From positions 1 to 64,000 of IMG/VR virus record IMGVR_UViG_3300011113_000784: 64,000 nucleotides of DNA. One strand, given 5' to 3'. This document shows, piece after piece, positions 7,770 to 17,218 of this stretch (position 1 is the first letter of the stretch; each line of letters begins with the position of its first letter). Source of the DNA: a virus. Below the pieces are notes generated by a model that was given only the letters and a program-made list of their open reading frames with translations, made no database searches and was not told the DNA's origin. The translations under genes were made by a program, and so were the position numbers.

Positions 7770-9042
7770 TTCTGATTGGGAGTCATTGAAGACTCAATTG
7801 GCTTGCCATTATGGGATATTCTACAAAATCATTGAGATGGGTAGACCATGCCTAACTAATGCTGTCCCAACAGCAGCAGTTCAATTCAATGCTGAGGGGA
7901 AGTTCATTAACTTTCTTTTCAATGAAAAATTCTGGAAAGAATGTGACGAATACAAAAAGATGTTTGTAATTTGTCATGAAGCACTTCATATTGTGCTTCA
8001 ACATGGAAGTAGATTTTTGAAAAATGTTGATAACAATAATGCTAATATTGCTATGGATATTGTTGTAAATCATTCTCTTGTTAGAGATTTTGGTTTTATA
8101 AGAGAACATGTAGATGCAAAAAATGAATACTGTTGGGTAGACACTGTATTCAAGGATAAAAAGTATTTGGGTTCTTGTTACCCAGATGATGAATCAACGG
8201 AATTTTATTACAACGAGCTTGATAAAAAGCAAAATAGTGGAAGTGGAGGCGGGAATGGATCTAAAGGTAGTTCCGATTCGGAAAACAATGAATCAAATGG
8301 TAGTGGCAATAAGCTTGTAGATGATCATGCCGGAATCAAAGGAAAAGAATTAGAAGAAGCTATAAACAAGGTCATCGAAGAATTGGATGACAAAGAAAAG
8401 CAACAACTTAAAGATGCTATTTCCAACATTAAAAATGCTGGAACAGAATCTGGACATTGGTTCAATATCGGTAAAGTCAAACAACTGAAGAAGCGTAAAT
8501 GGGAAACCATCATTAAAGATTGGTCTACTAAGGTGCTTCGTTTTTCTGAAGCAGAAAAAGAACAGTGGATTAGAAAATCTAGAAGGATGGGAACATTCAA
8601 CAATGGTTTGATTCTACCATCAAATGTAGAAGTTGAATGTTTTAATTATAGCAAAGGCAAGATAAATGTATTTTTCTTTTTGGATACATCTGGAAGCTGT
8701 ATTAATTTGGCAGAAAGATTTTTTACAGCTGCTAACAGTTTACCAAAAGAAAAGTTTGATATAAGACTTTTTTGCTTCGACACGAATGTCCAAGAAACCC
8801 AGTTAACTGATCAAAAAGTGTATGGTGGTGGAGGAACAAACTTCAGCATAATAGAAAGCCATATTCAAAGCGAAAAATCAAAAACAAATAAATATCCTGA
8901 TGCTGTCTTTATTATAACTGATGGCATGGGAACAAAAGTTGATCCAGAACACCCAAATAAATGGCATTGGTTTTTAACCAGTGATTATAAAAAATTTATA
9001 CCAAAAAATTCTCGTACTTATATGTTATCTGATTTTGAATGA
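7759..9042 (+). CDS. DUF2201 metallopeptidase-like / VWA protein
   Basis: The N-terminal domain carries HEALH (residues 73-77), the zinc-binding motif of the DUF2201 N-terminal metallopeptidase-like domain. A Gly/Ser/Asn-rich linker follows at about 155-190. The C-terminal VWA-like domain has FLDTSGS (about 308-314), a MIDAS DxSxS metal site, and later a GGGGTNF loop. Such proteins pair with MoxR AAA ATPases, as here. The substrate is unknown; chaperone-like action on virion or host complexes is an inference. The 3' end overlaps the converging resolvase-like gene by 25 bases. Confidence 0.8.
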   Translation: MDINSDWESLKTQLACHYGIFYKIIEMGRPCLTNAVPTAAVQFNAEGKFINFLFNEKFWKECDEYKKMFVICHEALHIVLQHGSRFLKNVDNNNANIAMDIVVNHSLVRDFGFIREHVDAKNEYCWVDTVFKDKKYLGSCYPDDESTEFYYNELDKKQNSGSGGGNGSKGSSDSENNESNGSGNKLVDDHAGIKGKELEEAINKVIEELDDKEKQQLKDAISNIKNAGTESGHWFNIGKVKQLKKRKWETIIKDWSTKVLRFSEAEKEQWIRKSRRMGTFNNGLILPSNVEVECFNYSKGKINVFFFLDTSGSCINLAERFFTAANSLPKEKFDIRLFCFDTNVQETQLTDQKVYGGGGTNFSIIESHIQSEKSKTNKYPDAVFIITDGMGTKVDPEHPNKWHWFLTSDYKKFIPKNSRTYMLSDFE

Positions 9043-9575
9043 TCATCATAAAAGAAATCATTGTCAAGTTTGAGTAGCGTTTCTAATGCTACTCCAGTCC
9101 ATTCTTTGTATTTAATTGAATATTCAAACTCATAACCAATTAAATCTTTGGTTAAAAGAAAAGCTAACCAAGGTTTACGATTTCTTTTCCAACACACCAT
9201 TGGCTTTCTACCACATCTTTTGCTATCATCAGTTACTTGTTCCATGAAACTGTCTAGTTCTGAATTTCCCTTAATGAATATGGAATTAATATCAATTCCG
9301 TCATAGCCACCTTTGCTCTCTAAAACAAATTTAAAACCTTTAGGGACAACTAAGTCGCCACTAAAAACTTGAGTGGCTTGTTCTGTCATCTTTTCAACTT
9401 GACCCCAACGATTGCCGCTGCCAATAGAACGGGTAAAAGGCATATTAAATCTATTAGACAATATCTTAGTCAACTCCAATTCAGTTCTATTTCCCTTTTT
9501 CTTTCCATTTACTTTTTTAGGTTTTCTTGGTTGTATATCTTCTATATCAAGACCTGAAAAATCATTAGTACTCAA
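9018..9575 (-). CDS. PD-(D/E)XK nuclease, Holliday junction resolvase-like
   Basis: This 185-residue protein has the layout of Hjc-like resolvases: a basic N-terminus, GNRTELELTKIL (conserved E), then FSGDLVVPKG and FVLESKGG, giving D...ExK active-site residues. It would cut branched DNA made by recombination-dependent replication. The start is TTG 9575 with GAGGTG upstream, overlapping the end of the amidotransferase gene by 11 bases. Another PD-(D/E)XK nuclease role is possible. Confidence 0.6.
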   Translation of the reverse strand: MSTNDFSGLDIEDIQPRKPKKVNGKKKGNRTELELTKILSNRFNMPFTRSIGSGNRWGQVEKMTEQATQVFSGDLVVPKGFKFVLESKGGYDGIDINSIFIKGNSELDSFMEQVTDDSKRCGRKPMVCWKRNRKPWLAFLLTKDLIGYEFEYSIKYKEWTGVALETLLKLDNDFFYDDHSKSDNI

Positions 9576-10356
9576 GAATCACCTCTTTATACATTTTAAT
9601 TGAGTGAAACTTTCTTGATATAGATTCATTATCATATGTGAATTCACACAACCTGTATGGATTCACTTTATAAAACATGCACTGATCTGTGATTGAATCA
9701 TAATTTTTATAATAAGATAAAGCATGTAAAAATATTTCCAGAGTAGAACAAAAGAAAATTTGACCAGTAACTTTTGTTAAATCAAAGAAAAATAACGGTC
9801 TGGCGTGATTTCTATACAAGTATAATTTTATATTGTTATCATCTAGTTCGCACATTGATATGGCAAATTGACTCTTTGGAATCAAACCAGTTAATTTACT
9901 AAATGACTTAATGGTTGTTTCAGGATTATTTTCAATAAATCTAAGAATTACTTCTGAATCACAAGTAGACTCTGTTGGAAACATTTCTATCAGGGATTCA
10001 TATTCTGCCCTATCGATTATTCCATTGTGTATTAATATTTTTTTATTATCTTTGCTAATAAAAGGATGGTTATTGAGATTGTTCTCTGGCTCTCCACAAT
10101 TGGCAGTAGCTTGCCTTGCATGAAGCAAACAAACTTTTAAATTAATATTTTTAAGGTTTTGGAAAAAATCAGTTTTAACAAAATCAGAAGATGGAATAGG
10201 TTCTTTTTTGAAATAAGTTTTATTGTTTTCATCAACGCCATACATGCCGGATGCGTGTACACCACGGTACTCAAGAAGCCTAAATATTCTTTTCGACAAA
10301 TTAAATGTGAATTTATTATTATTAGACTTGCCTATAAAACCAGCAATACCACAAAT
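9565..10356 (-). CDS. Class II glutamine amidotransferase, probable ATT start
   Basis: The frame upstream of the first ATG encodes CGIAGFIG, the canonical N-terminus of class II (Ntn-type) amidotransferases, in which Cys2 is the nucleophile exposed after Met removal. The codon before this Cys is ATT (10354-10356), with GGAAGG six bases upstream, so translation very likely starts at AUU. Starting at the later ATG (10299) would delete the catalytic Cys. RGVHASGMYG, LLHARQAT and NNHPF...HNGII match GATase_6. It probably transfers ammonia in a sugar or nucleotide modification. It lies 14 bases after the sulfotransferase-like gene. Confidence 0.75.
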   Translation of the reverse strand: MCGIAGFIGKSNNNKFTFNLSKRIFRLLEYRGVHASGMYGVDENNKTYFKKEPIPSSDFVKTDFFQNLKNINLKVCLLHARQATANCGEPENNLNNHPFISKDNKKILIHNGIIDRAEYESLIEMFPTESTCDSEVILRFIENNPETTIKSFSKLTGLIPKSQFAISMCELDDNNIKLYLYRNHARPLFFFDLTKVTGQIFFCSTLEIFLHALSYYKNYDSITDQCMFYKVNPYRLCEFTYDNESISRKFHSIKMYKEVILEY

Positions 10357-10370
10357 AATGCACCTTCCTT

Positions 10371-11000
10371 TTATAACATTTTATAACGATTGTTTTGAAT
10401 TTTATTATTTGGTTTTTTTCTTTCTTCAATCAATTTGTTTTTTATTGATTTAGTAGATGACACATCTGATAAATTATAAGTAAATTCTCTTACATTAAGA
10501 AATGTATTAATGTCATTGAACATTTTTATCGGACTTGATATTAATTTATCATTTTCAACAATCATAAAGTTTTCGACTTTGTCTTTAAGTTTCATTGCAC
10601 TAGTGTAACATGCATCATATGATTTTGATTTTTCATCATAAGATGAATTTCTAAATTTTGGATTCACATATGAATTGTGTGCTGACCAACTCTTTATTAT
10701 GCTTTCTTTGCTTTTAAGGCAATAAACATAATAAGCTTTTGGCATATTTTCAATTAGCCAATCTGTGTGATTGTTTTCAACCCAAGGTCTTTTCAATATG
10801 ACTCTTTTTTCTTTTTGAGTTAAGGTAGCTATTTTTTCTGCATTGGCATTTAATAAAAAATCATTTTCTAAAATGAAACCCATTGATCCGTTATTGAATA
10901 AAATGAAATCAGGATGTTGTCTCAAAATATGCGCCACAATAGTGGTGCCAGAATGAGCCATTCCGCATATGATAATTAATTTATTGTTTCCTTCTATCAT
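10371..11000 (-). CDS. Sulfotransferase-like P-loop protein
   Basis: IIICGMAHSGTTIVAHIL (about residues 9-26) followed by RQHPDF is the PAPS-binding 5'-phosphosulfate loop of sulfotransferase-family proteins. VILKRPWVEN and a later FMIVENDKLI fit the family's 3'-phosphate region. The 209-residue length is short for the family. Neighbours are an amidotransferase and a glycosyltransferase, so transfer of sulfate to a glycan is plausible. A nucleotide kinase-like role cannot be excluded. Confidence 0.6.
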   Translation of the reverse strand: MIEGNNKLIIICGMAHSGTTIVAHILRQHPDFILFNNGSMGFILENDFLLNANAEKIATLTQKEKRVILKRPWVENNHTDWLIENMPKAYYVYCLKSKESIIKSWSAHNSYVNPKFRNSSYDEKSKSYDACYTSAMKLKDKVENFMIVENDKLISSPIKMFNDINTFLNVREFTYNLSDVSSTKSIKNKLIEERKKPNNKIQNNRYKML

Positions 11001-11479
11001 TTTTGTGGATACTGACTTATTGGAGCAGCCTGAGACATGTCAAATCCACTTGCTTGAGGTGTCTCTGGAGCAAGATCTTGTGTTGCCACATCTTTTGGTT
11101 TTTCTGTCTCAGGTGGCTTTTCTGTTATCTGGAAAGCGTTGACAGGAACACCCATTTTAGTAATAACTTTTTGCAAAGTATCAATTGTGCTTTTTAAAAC
11201 TTCTTCAATATTATCATTCTCATCAATTGACTTGGCTAATGCCACAGCACACTTTTGCAATGATTTTAAAAACTTTCTATTTTCATTGCCCCAGTGTCCT
11301 TGAAGAATACCTCTGGCTTTGTTGACAATGATTTGTCCGTATCGAACCAAATTTCTTGTTCCAATCTTATTCACTTCATCAGCTAGTTCTTGTGATGAAT
11401 TAAGAATGTCACCAATTTCTTTGGCTAAATAAACTTTGTTTTCGTTCAAAACATATGTTCTAAAATTGAAATCTGTCAT
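10997..11479 (-). CDS. Small protein with capsid-targeting-like N-terminus
   Basis: This 160-residue protein starts MTDFNFRTYVLNENK, similar to a family of N-termini in this window. Its middle is helical and the C-terminal 45 residues are Pro/Glu/Gln-rich and probably disordered. ATG 11479 is chosen because AATAAATA ends five bases upstream and there is no ribosome-binding site; ATG 11497 is an alternative. It overlaps the sulfotransferase-like gene by four bases. It is a candidate internal head protein. Confidence 0.5.
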   Translation of the reverse strand: MTDFNFRTYVLNENKVYLAKEIGDILNSSQELADEVNKIGTRNLVRYGQIIVNKARGILQGHWGNENRKFLKSLQKCAVALAKSIDENDNIEEVLKSTIDTLQKVITKMGVPVNAFQITEKPPETEKPKDVATQDLAPETPQASGFDMSQAAPISQYPQK

Positions 11480-11484
11480 ATTTC

Positions 11485-11492
11485 TATTTATT
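11485..11492 (-). promoter_or_regulatory. Late-like box AATAAATA
   Basis: Lies five bases before ATG 11479 on the minus strand. One of a series of T4-late-like boxes abutting start codons. Confidence 0.4.
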
Positions 11493-11518
11493 AACAAAGT
11501 ATCAAATGTTGTTTTTTA

Positions 11519-12379
11519 TTAGATCATTTTTATTGGCAAATTTGCATAATGTTCTTCCAATCCCGGTATTATTTTCCTCATAAAATAATTATTCTTCAAA
11601 ATATCTTTAAAATATTTGGAATTATAAACAGCCGATGGTATTCCTTCTGGTGAAGCTGACATTAAATGTATGTTATTGAATCGTTTAGCTAAACCATCTT
11701 GTTGAAGAATTAGCAAGCCAGAAGTGCCATTGTTACGAACCGTAATGTTATAAAAGATGTCCATAAATCTTGCTTTATCTCTTCTTCTGAAATTTCTTAA
11801 CATGGTTTCTTCTTGAATGCTGCACCTTTGATCACAATGTGGATAAACATTTTTAATATAATTTATTTTATCGTATTTACCATTCATTATGTCATTGTAT
11901 TCATCATCAATAAATTGTGTATATTTTTCAGTCGCATCTTTGGTTGAATCAAAATAAATTATGCCACCATTGACACCTAATCCATCAGCATTCAAAATAC
12001 CAACTTTGTCCCAATTAAAATTTGAAAATTTATTAAGTAGAAATACATCTGCATCTAAATATATTCCTTTATCTTTGTTTTGTTTGGCATGAAGATAACA
12101 ATTAATATGTCTTGAAAACATTTTCCAATTCATATTTGGTTGATTGCATTTTTCATAAATTGGTTTTTGTGAAACAATTTCAAAGTTTAATTGTTTAGAA
12201 GATTCATAAACCAAAGCGGGAGCATCATCATTTTCATATGTGATGACAACTATTCTATTGTTTGGATAAAAATGACGCAACACTATGATGGAAGTTAAAA
12301 AGCAACCCCAAAATTTATGAAAACCTTTAGACGGAGAATTTGTGTAAATTGCATAATAAAACACTATTTCTTCTTGCAT
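11519..12379 (-). CDS. Glycosyltransferase, GT-A fold (GT8-like)
   Basis: This 286-residue protein has YLDADVFLLNKF, a DxD metal and nucleotide-sugar-binding motif, in the middle, preceded by a Rossmann-like region (RIVVITYEND) and followed by NGGIIYFDS, as in GT8-like enzymes. It would transfer a sugar from a nucleotide donor, to phage DNA, virion protein or host glycan; the acceptor is not visible. It lies downstream of the tandem repeats at 12429-12607. TAAATTAA lies three bases before ATG. Confidence 0.65.
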   Translation of the reverse strand: MQEEIVFYYAIYTNSPSKGFHKFWGCFLTSIIVLRHFYPNNRIVVITYENDDAPALVYESSKQLNFEIVSQKPIYEKCNQPNMNWKMFSRHINCYLHAKQNKDKGIYLDADVFLLNKFSNFNWDKVGILNADGLGVNGGIIYFDSTKDATEKYTQFIDDEYNDIMNGKYDKINYIKNVYPHCDQRCSIQEETMLRNFRRRDKARFMDIFYNITVRNNGTSGLLILQQDGLAKRFNNIHLMSASPEGIPSAVYNSKYFKDILKNNYFMRKIIPGLEEHYANLPIKMI

Positions 12380-12428
12380 GGATTAATTTAGTATTTTTAT
12401 ACTATTTTGATTTAGTAGCAGGGTCATC

Positions 12429-12607
12429 GTGTCATCTGGGGACACATTTCTGAGTCATTGCTAGATTGCGGCTGCTTTTTCTGGCGACTCCAACATGATC
12501 GTGTCAACTGGGGACACATTTCTGAGTCATTGCTAGACTAATCTGTCCAGACTCACGACCAACATACGACTGTGTCAGCTGGGGACACAATTCTGAGTCA
12601 TTGCTAG
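12429..12607. repeat. Three tandem 36-bp repeats, about 72-bp period
   Basis: Copies lie at 12429-12464, 12501-12536 and 12572-12607. Each begins GTGTC, has a variable base in the loop, CTGGG, GACAC (a 5-bp hairpin) and ends TCTGAGTCATTGCTAG. They differ only at repeat position 7 (T, A, G) and position 19 (T, T, A). The two interspersed segments (36 and 35 bases) are mostly different but both end with a CCAACAT-GA-like stretch, suggesting degraded tandem units rather than CRISPR spacers. The array lies after the RNR gene and before the glycosyltransferase gene on the minus strand. A related singleton is at 21984. Confidence 0.85.
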
Positions 12608-12636
12608 AAGACCGATAAGGACATACAAAGTCAAAA

Positions 12637-15087
12637 TTATCCACATTTGCTCCATCCACAAGATTTACACAAAACACAACCATCATTACGCTCAACCTGA
12701 TTGCCTTGACATGAAGGACATTCTTCACCATGCACCTTCGTTCCATCCTTGATGTACTTCTTCAAGGTTCGTGCCAACACCTTACTAAGACTAACAAGGT
12801 CACCCTTAGTTTTTTCTAGTTGGTGAACAACAAAACTAATGTCAGCGCCATGTCGTAAAGATGTGCTGACCATGCGACACAAGGCATCGCCATTTTCATG
12901 ATTATGAATGTTAGAAAGATTAAATTCTTCTTCCGCAACTCTGAAAACATATTTGCCACGATTAAGCTTTTTAAGAGTTCCCTTGTGTTCTTTTGACTTA
13001 ATTAACGGTTCGCCATTTTCTAAATTCAAGCCAGCAAATACTTCGTATGGATCGCCGCCAAGCAAGCCAACAACAACATAATATGGCTCACCCTTGACTA
13101 CAGAGAAATGAACCTCTGCATTAATGTCAGCAGGACGCTTGGGCGAGTCGTTCTTGATAATCTTAGCATCCTTCTTTTCTTCCTTCTTGGGCTTTTCAAC
13201 CAACACACCAGTACGACAGTTCTTGCGATATACGGTCATACCTTTGCAACCATACTTCCACGCTGCTTCATAAATCTTAGCGACTTGCTCTTCAGTAACA
13301 TCTTCTGGAAGGTTTACAGTCTTGGAAATAGCATGGTCAATATACTTTTGAGCTTCTGCTTGCAGTTCTACAGCAGCAACCCAGTCGATATCTTCTGCAC
13401 AACAACCAAACCAAGGTGATTTTTTGAGATCTTTTTCACCTGTAACATCCATCCACATTTTGACTTTGGGATGGTAGACTTCAAATTCCTGCCAATGATC
13501 ACCATTTTGATCAACGAAGTCTGTACGGGCATTCTTATCAGTTGGATTAATCTTTTTTCTGCGAGTGTACGGAAAAAGCATGAAAAGTGGTTCAACACCT
13601 GATGTAGTCTGAGTCATGATAGACACAGAGCCAGTAGGAGCAATGGTAAGATTGGCAATATTGCGTCTTCCATGCTTCATGATATCGTCATACAACTGAG
13701 GATCAATTTCTTTGAGCATCAAAAGGAATTCAGAATCTTTTTCCTTTTCCCTATCCCAAACAGGGAATGCACCAAGAACCTTTGCCATCTCAACACTAGA
13801 GCGGAATGAGCCAAGACACAAAGCTTTGCAAATCTTACCTGTCAACTTAACGCTTTCTTTGCTGCCATAAGCTAAACCAAGAGCAGCAATAGTATCACCA
13901 AGAGCAGTCAAACCAGTACCAGTTCTTCTGCCATTTTCGCATTTCTTGTGTACTTTTTCCCACAATTCCAATTCGTTTGCCTTAATAGTTTTAGATTCTG
14001 GATCTGATTTTATTTTCTTGATAATGGCTTCAACTTTTTCAAGCTCAAGATCAATCATGTCGTCCATTAGACGCTGACAAATCTTGGCATGTTGTTCAAA
14101 CAACGGAAAATCAAAGTGTGCATTCTTCTTGAAAGGATTGACAACATATGAAAATAGATTCAAAACCATTAAGCGGCAGGAGTCATAGCTGCATAATGGC
14201 AATTCGCTGCAAGGATTTGTTGATATGGTTTTATATCCTTCATCAGCATAACAATCAACAGCGTTGTACTTGGTAATACGATCCCAGAAAAGGAGTCCGG
14301 GTTCAGCACGAAGCCATGCATTATGAATAATCTTCTTCCACAATTCTCTTGCATCAACATAGACATCGTTATCGCTTGGTGGGGCATCGACAGGAAAACG
14401 CAAACGGAATTGCTCACCCTTTTCAACGGCTTGTAAAAATTCATCACTCAACAAAACAGATACATTTGCTCCAGTAACTTTTGTATCATCGTTCTTGATG
14501 GTGATAAACTTTTCAATATCTTTGTGAGCAACATGGATAGAAAGCATGAGTGCGCCACGACGACCAGCCTGACCAACTTCACGAATGGTGTTGCTATAGC
14601 GTTCCATCCAAGATGGAATGCCTGTGCTAGTACGAGCAGCGTTCTTTACGGATGCTCCAGATGGACGAAGGGTGGAAATATCAACGCCAATGCCACCTCG
14701 TCTCTTTGAAATTTGAGCAAGCTCTTCATCGGCTTTGAGAATACCACCATAGCTATCGGCTGGACTTTCAACGACATAGCAATTAGACAAAGAGATAACT
14801 TGATGGTTATTACCGATGCCAAACATCGGACTTCCTTGGGGCACAATATATTTAAACTTATGCAATAATGCATAAATTTGATCTTCAGTTAAAGGATCTC
14901 TATGATTAATTTTTTCAATTCTTGCAAATTCCCTTGCAATTCTACGATGCATTTGATCAGGAGTTTCTTCAAGAAGATTGCCATTGTTATCTTTTAAGGC
15001 ATACTTATCAAGAAAAACTTTGGCAGCAAGCTCATCTCCTTCAAAATAAGAAACACACTTTTCAAAAGCATCGCTGTACTGGTACAT
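12637..15087 (-). CDS. nrdJ: Class II (adenosylcobalamin) ribonucleotide reductase
   Basis: This 816-residue enzyme reduces ribonucleotides to deoxyribonucleotides for phage DNA synthesis. Family marks are SNCYVVES followed by SYGGILKADEELAQI, KRRGGIGVDIS, the catalytic NPCSELPL region, and TIAPTGSVSIM. GMTVYRKNCRTGVLV and a C-terminal Cys-rich tail (CPSCQG, CVLCKSCGW) are typical of B12-dependent NrdJ rather than class I. No partner small subunit gene is adjacent. ATG 15087 follows a TGGGG ribosome-binding site. The host would have to supply cobalamin. Confidence 0.88.
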   Translation of the reverse strand: MYQYSDAFEKCVSYFEGDELAAKVFLDKYALKDNNGNLLEETPDQMHRRIAREFARIEKINHRDPLTEDQIYALLHKFKYIVPQGSPMFGIGNNHQVISLSNCYVVESPADSYGGILKADEELAQISKRRGGIGVDISTLRPSGASVKNAARTSTGIPSWMERYSNTIREVGQAGRRGALMLSIHVAHKDIEKFITIKNDDTKVTGANVSVLLSDEFLQAVEKGEQFRLRFPVDAPPSDNDVYVDARELWKKIIHNAWLRAEPGLLFWDRITKYNAVDCYADEGYKTISTNPCSELPLCSYDSCRLMVLNLFSYVVNPFKKNAHFDFPLFEQHAKICQRLMDDMIDLELEKVEAIIKKIKSDPESKTIKANELELWEKVHKKCENGRRTGTGLTALGDTIAALGLAYGSKESVKLTGKICKALCLGSFRSSVEMAKVLGAFPVWDREKEKDSEFLLMLKEIDPQLYDDIMKHGRRNIANLTIAPTGSVSIMTQTTSGVEPLFMLFPYTRRKKINPTDKNARTDFVDQNGDHWQEFEVYHPKVKMWMDVTGEKDLKKSPWFGCCAEDIDWVAAVELQAEAQKYIDHAISKTVNLPEDVTEEQVAKIYEAAWKYGCKGMTVYRKNCRTGVLVEKPKKEEKKDAKIIKNDSPKRPADINAEVHFSVVKGEPYYVVVGLLGGDPYEVFAGLNLENGEPLIKSKEHKGTLKKLNRGKYVFRVAEEEFNLSNIHNHENGDALCRMVSTSLRHGADISFVVHQLEKTKGDLVSLSKVLARTLKKYIKDGTKVHGEECPSCQGNQVERNDGCVLCKSCGWSKCG

Positions 15088-15146
15088 AAAAACCCCATAA
15101 ATTTAAAAAGCCTGATAAGATTTATAATAATAATGGTGAATTACAA

Positions 15147-15177
15147 AGCAAGAAAAAATAGATGTTTTTCTTGCTTA
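15147..15177. terminator. Stem-loop between SbcC and RNR genes
   Basis: AAGCAAGAAAAA pairs with TTTTTCTTGCTT across a seven-base loop. It lies downstream of the SbcC-like gene on the minus strand. A T-rich arm but no separate T-run on the minus strand makes termination efficiency uncertain. Confidence 0.5.
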
Positions 15178-15210
15178 TTCTAAAAGTTTACCATTATAAA
15201 TTTGAAAATT

Positions 15211-17214
15211 TTACCCATTATGTATGCACGAAATCCCATTTTCCATCTTTAATTTTAAACGACTTGAATTAGATAAAAGTTGTAATAATTCTTGGTCATG
15301 CGTAGTAACAAAAACTTGCTTATTTTTAGCTATATTTTTGATAAGTTCGTAAATTGCATTGTTTCCTTGTGAGTCCATATTAATGGAAATTTCATCCAAG
15401 AAAACAATGTTTGGAGTTGATCCACTGTTCAATTCTCGCACATGGGCAAACGCTTGCGATACGGCTAAATTAATTCTTCTTTTTTGTCCATTAGAAAGCA
15501 AATCGTAGATTATTGGACTGGAATCGGTTATCTTCTGAATCTCTTCGTTAAACTCATTGTCGAATTTAAGAGTTAAATTACCATCAACCAATATTGAAAG
15601 CATGCTCTTTATAGAATTGTTAAGCAAAGGCAATATTTGATCTATTACGAATTTGCGTACTCCCTTATCACCAAAAGCATCAACCCAGAAGTTAAGATAA
15701 GGCAATTTGGCGACAAGGGTATCAAGTTTGACTTGACTTGTCTTTTTGTTTTCTTTTGCTTCACCAATCTTAGTTTGAGCAGTTTCAATGATCTCGCAAA
15801 ATGGTGATTTGCCAATAATTGAGTTTTCTTTCTCCATGATGGTTACTGCGTTAACCGACATCTTGGTTTCTAGTTTGTCGATCAAATTCAATGTTTCAGG
15901 TTTTTGAATTTTATTTAGATTTTTATTTTCTTCCTGAAGAGTATGAATTTTATTTTTGTTATCAGTCAAAGATGTGACAATTTTATTTTTCAATTCTATA
16001 ATTTTTGCCAAATCTACTTTGACATTGGCAATTTTATCAAATAATTCTTTTTGTCTTTTTTCTTTTTCAATTTTGTTGTTTTCTAATTCCTGTTGTTTAC
16101 TCTTACATTCACCTTCGATGTGAAAATAACTATTTTTGTCTATTGTGGAGAGGCAATGATCACACGCAACGCCATCCTCAAGCTTAAAAATTTTATCAAT
16201 TTTTTTCTTATTTTCATTTATTTTGCTATCTATTGATAGTATTTCATTCTTAATTTCATTAAGATTTCCAGCGTGTTCCAGTAATACATTTTTGCCTTCT
16301 TCTATTTTACCATCAATTTGATCTTTATTTAAATCAAGTTTGGCAACTTTATTGTTTAGATCTTCTATTTGAGAGTTGTTTTTTTCTATTTTTGCCTGTG
16401 CGTTATTATACTTTTCAACTTGGGGGTCAAAAGCTTTCAAGTCTTCAATTTGTTTTTTCAATATGTTTTGTTCATTTTGTAAATTTGCAATTTCCTGCTC
16501 TATTCCTTTTTTCCAAGCATTTTTCTTTTCTACAATTTGGTTAAATTGTAATGTCAAGCTATCAATAGTAGATTGGTTGTGATTATTATCTTTTTCTGTC
16601 AAAGATATTTCAGTCTTTGTTTCTTTTAATATTTCCTTTGTCTTATCATTATAGATTCTATACTTCTCTAAACCCAATAGGTTCTCTACAATAATTCTTC
16701 TTTCAGAAGCATTGGCTTCCAAATAACTATCTGTATTTGAATCCGTGAATACGCAAATAGACTTGAATGTCTCATAATTAAAGCCAAGAATTGACTCAAT
16801 CATATCTTGAGTCTGTTTGATTTCTCCTCTTGTTAATTCAGTCGTTTCATCAAACACGCCTTCTTTTGAACGCCAAAGTTTTAATCCATCGGGTTTTCTA
16901 GAACGCAATATCTTAACATCATCAAAATATATTTCAATTGACATCTTTTTGTTTGTTTTGTTATTAATGACATCCTTTACACCAATTTTTTTAGGATTTT
17001 TAAGTGTTTTGCCAAAAAGACCATAAAGAATAGCATCCATAATGCTACTCTTTCCGCTACCATTGCTTGAATTTAGATCTCCATCTTTAACATCTAAATT
17101 TTTGCCTGTTACAACAACAATTGAATCGTAATTGAGAAAATCAATCTCAATTCCTTGCTCTCCAAAGCACAAAAAATTTTGTGCTTTTATTTTCTTGAAT
17201 TCAATCTTACGCAT
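15211..17214 (-). CDS. SbcC/Rad50-like recombination nuclease ATPase (gp46-like)
   Basis: This 667-residue SMC-type protein has Walker A NGSGKSSIMD (residues 51-60), two long coiled-coil arms, a zinc hook CDHC near residue 350, and a C-terminal Walker B IVFLDEI near residue 605. With the SbcD-like partner it resects DNA ends for recombination-dependent replication, as T4 gp46/gp47 do. The gene starts four bases after the SbcD-like gene, so the two are one operon. Confidence 0.9.
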   Translation of the reverse strand: MRKIEFKKIKAQNFLCFGEQGIEIDFLNYDSIVVVTGKNLDVKDGDLNSSNGSGKSSIMDAILYGLFGKTLKNPKKIGVKDVINNKTNKKMSIEIYFDDVKILRSRKPDGLKLWRSKEGVFDETTELTRGEIKQTQDMIESILGFNYETFKSICVFTDSNTDSYLEANASERRIIVENLLGLEKYRIYNDKTKEILKETKTEISLTEKDNNHNQSTIDSLTLQFNQIVEKKNAWKKGIEQEIANLQNEQNILKKQIEDLKAFDPQVEKYNNAQAKIEKNNSQIEDLNNKVAKLDLNKDQIDGKIEEGKNVLLEHAGNLNEIKNEILSIDSKINENKKKIDKIFKLEDGVACDHCLSTIDKNSYFHIEGECKSKQQELENNKIEKEKRQKELFDKIANVKVDLAKIIELKNKIVTSLTDNKNKIHTLQEENKNLNKIQKPETLNLIDKLETKMSVNAVTIMEKENSIIGKSPFCEIIETAQTKIGEAKENKKTSQVKLDTLVAKLPYLNFWVDAFGDKGVRKFVIDQILPLLNNSIKSMLSILVDGNLTLKFDNEFNEEIQKITDSSPIIYDLLSNGQKRRINLAVSQAFAHVRELNSGSTPNIVFLDEISINMDSQGNNAIYELIKNIAKNKQVFVTTHDQELLQLLSNSSRLKLKMENGISCIHNG

Positions 17215-17218
17215 TGAA

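Noticed and set aside
12429-12607. CRISPR array
   Set aside because: Only three repeats, repeats not identical, spacers share similarity at their ends, and no cas genes are in the window; the stem-loop also occurs singly elsewhere.
12504-12746. 80-codon minus-strand ORF over the repeats
   Set aside because: It overlaps the RNR 3' end in another frame and its end simply translates the repeats; it has no ribosome-binding site.
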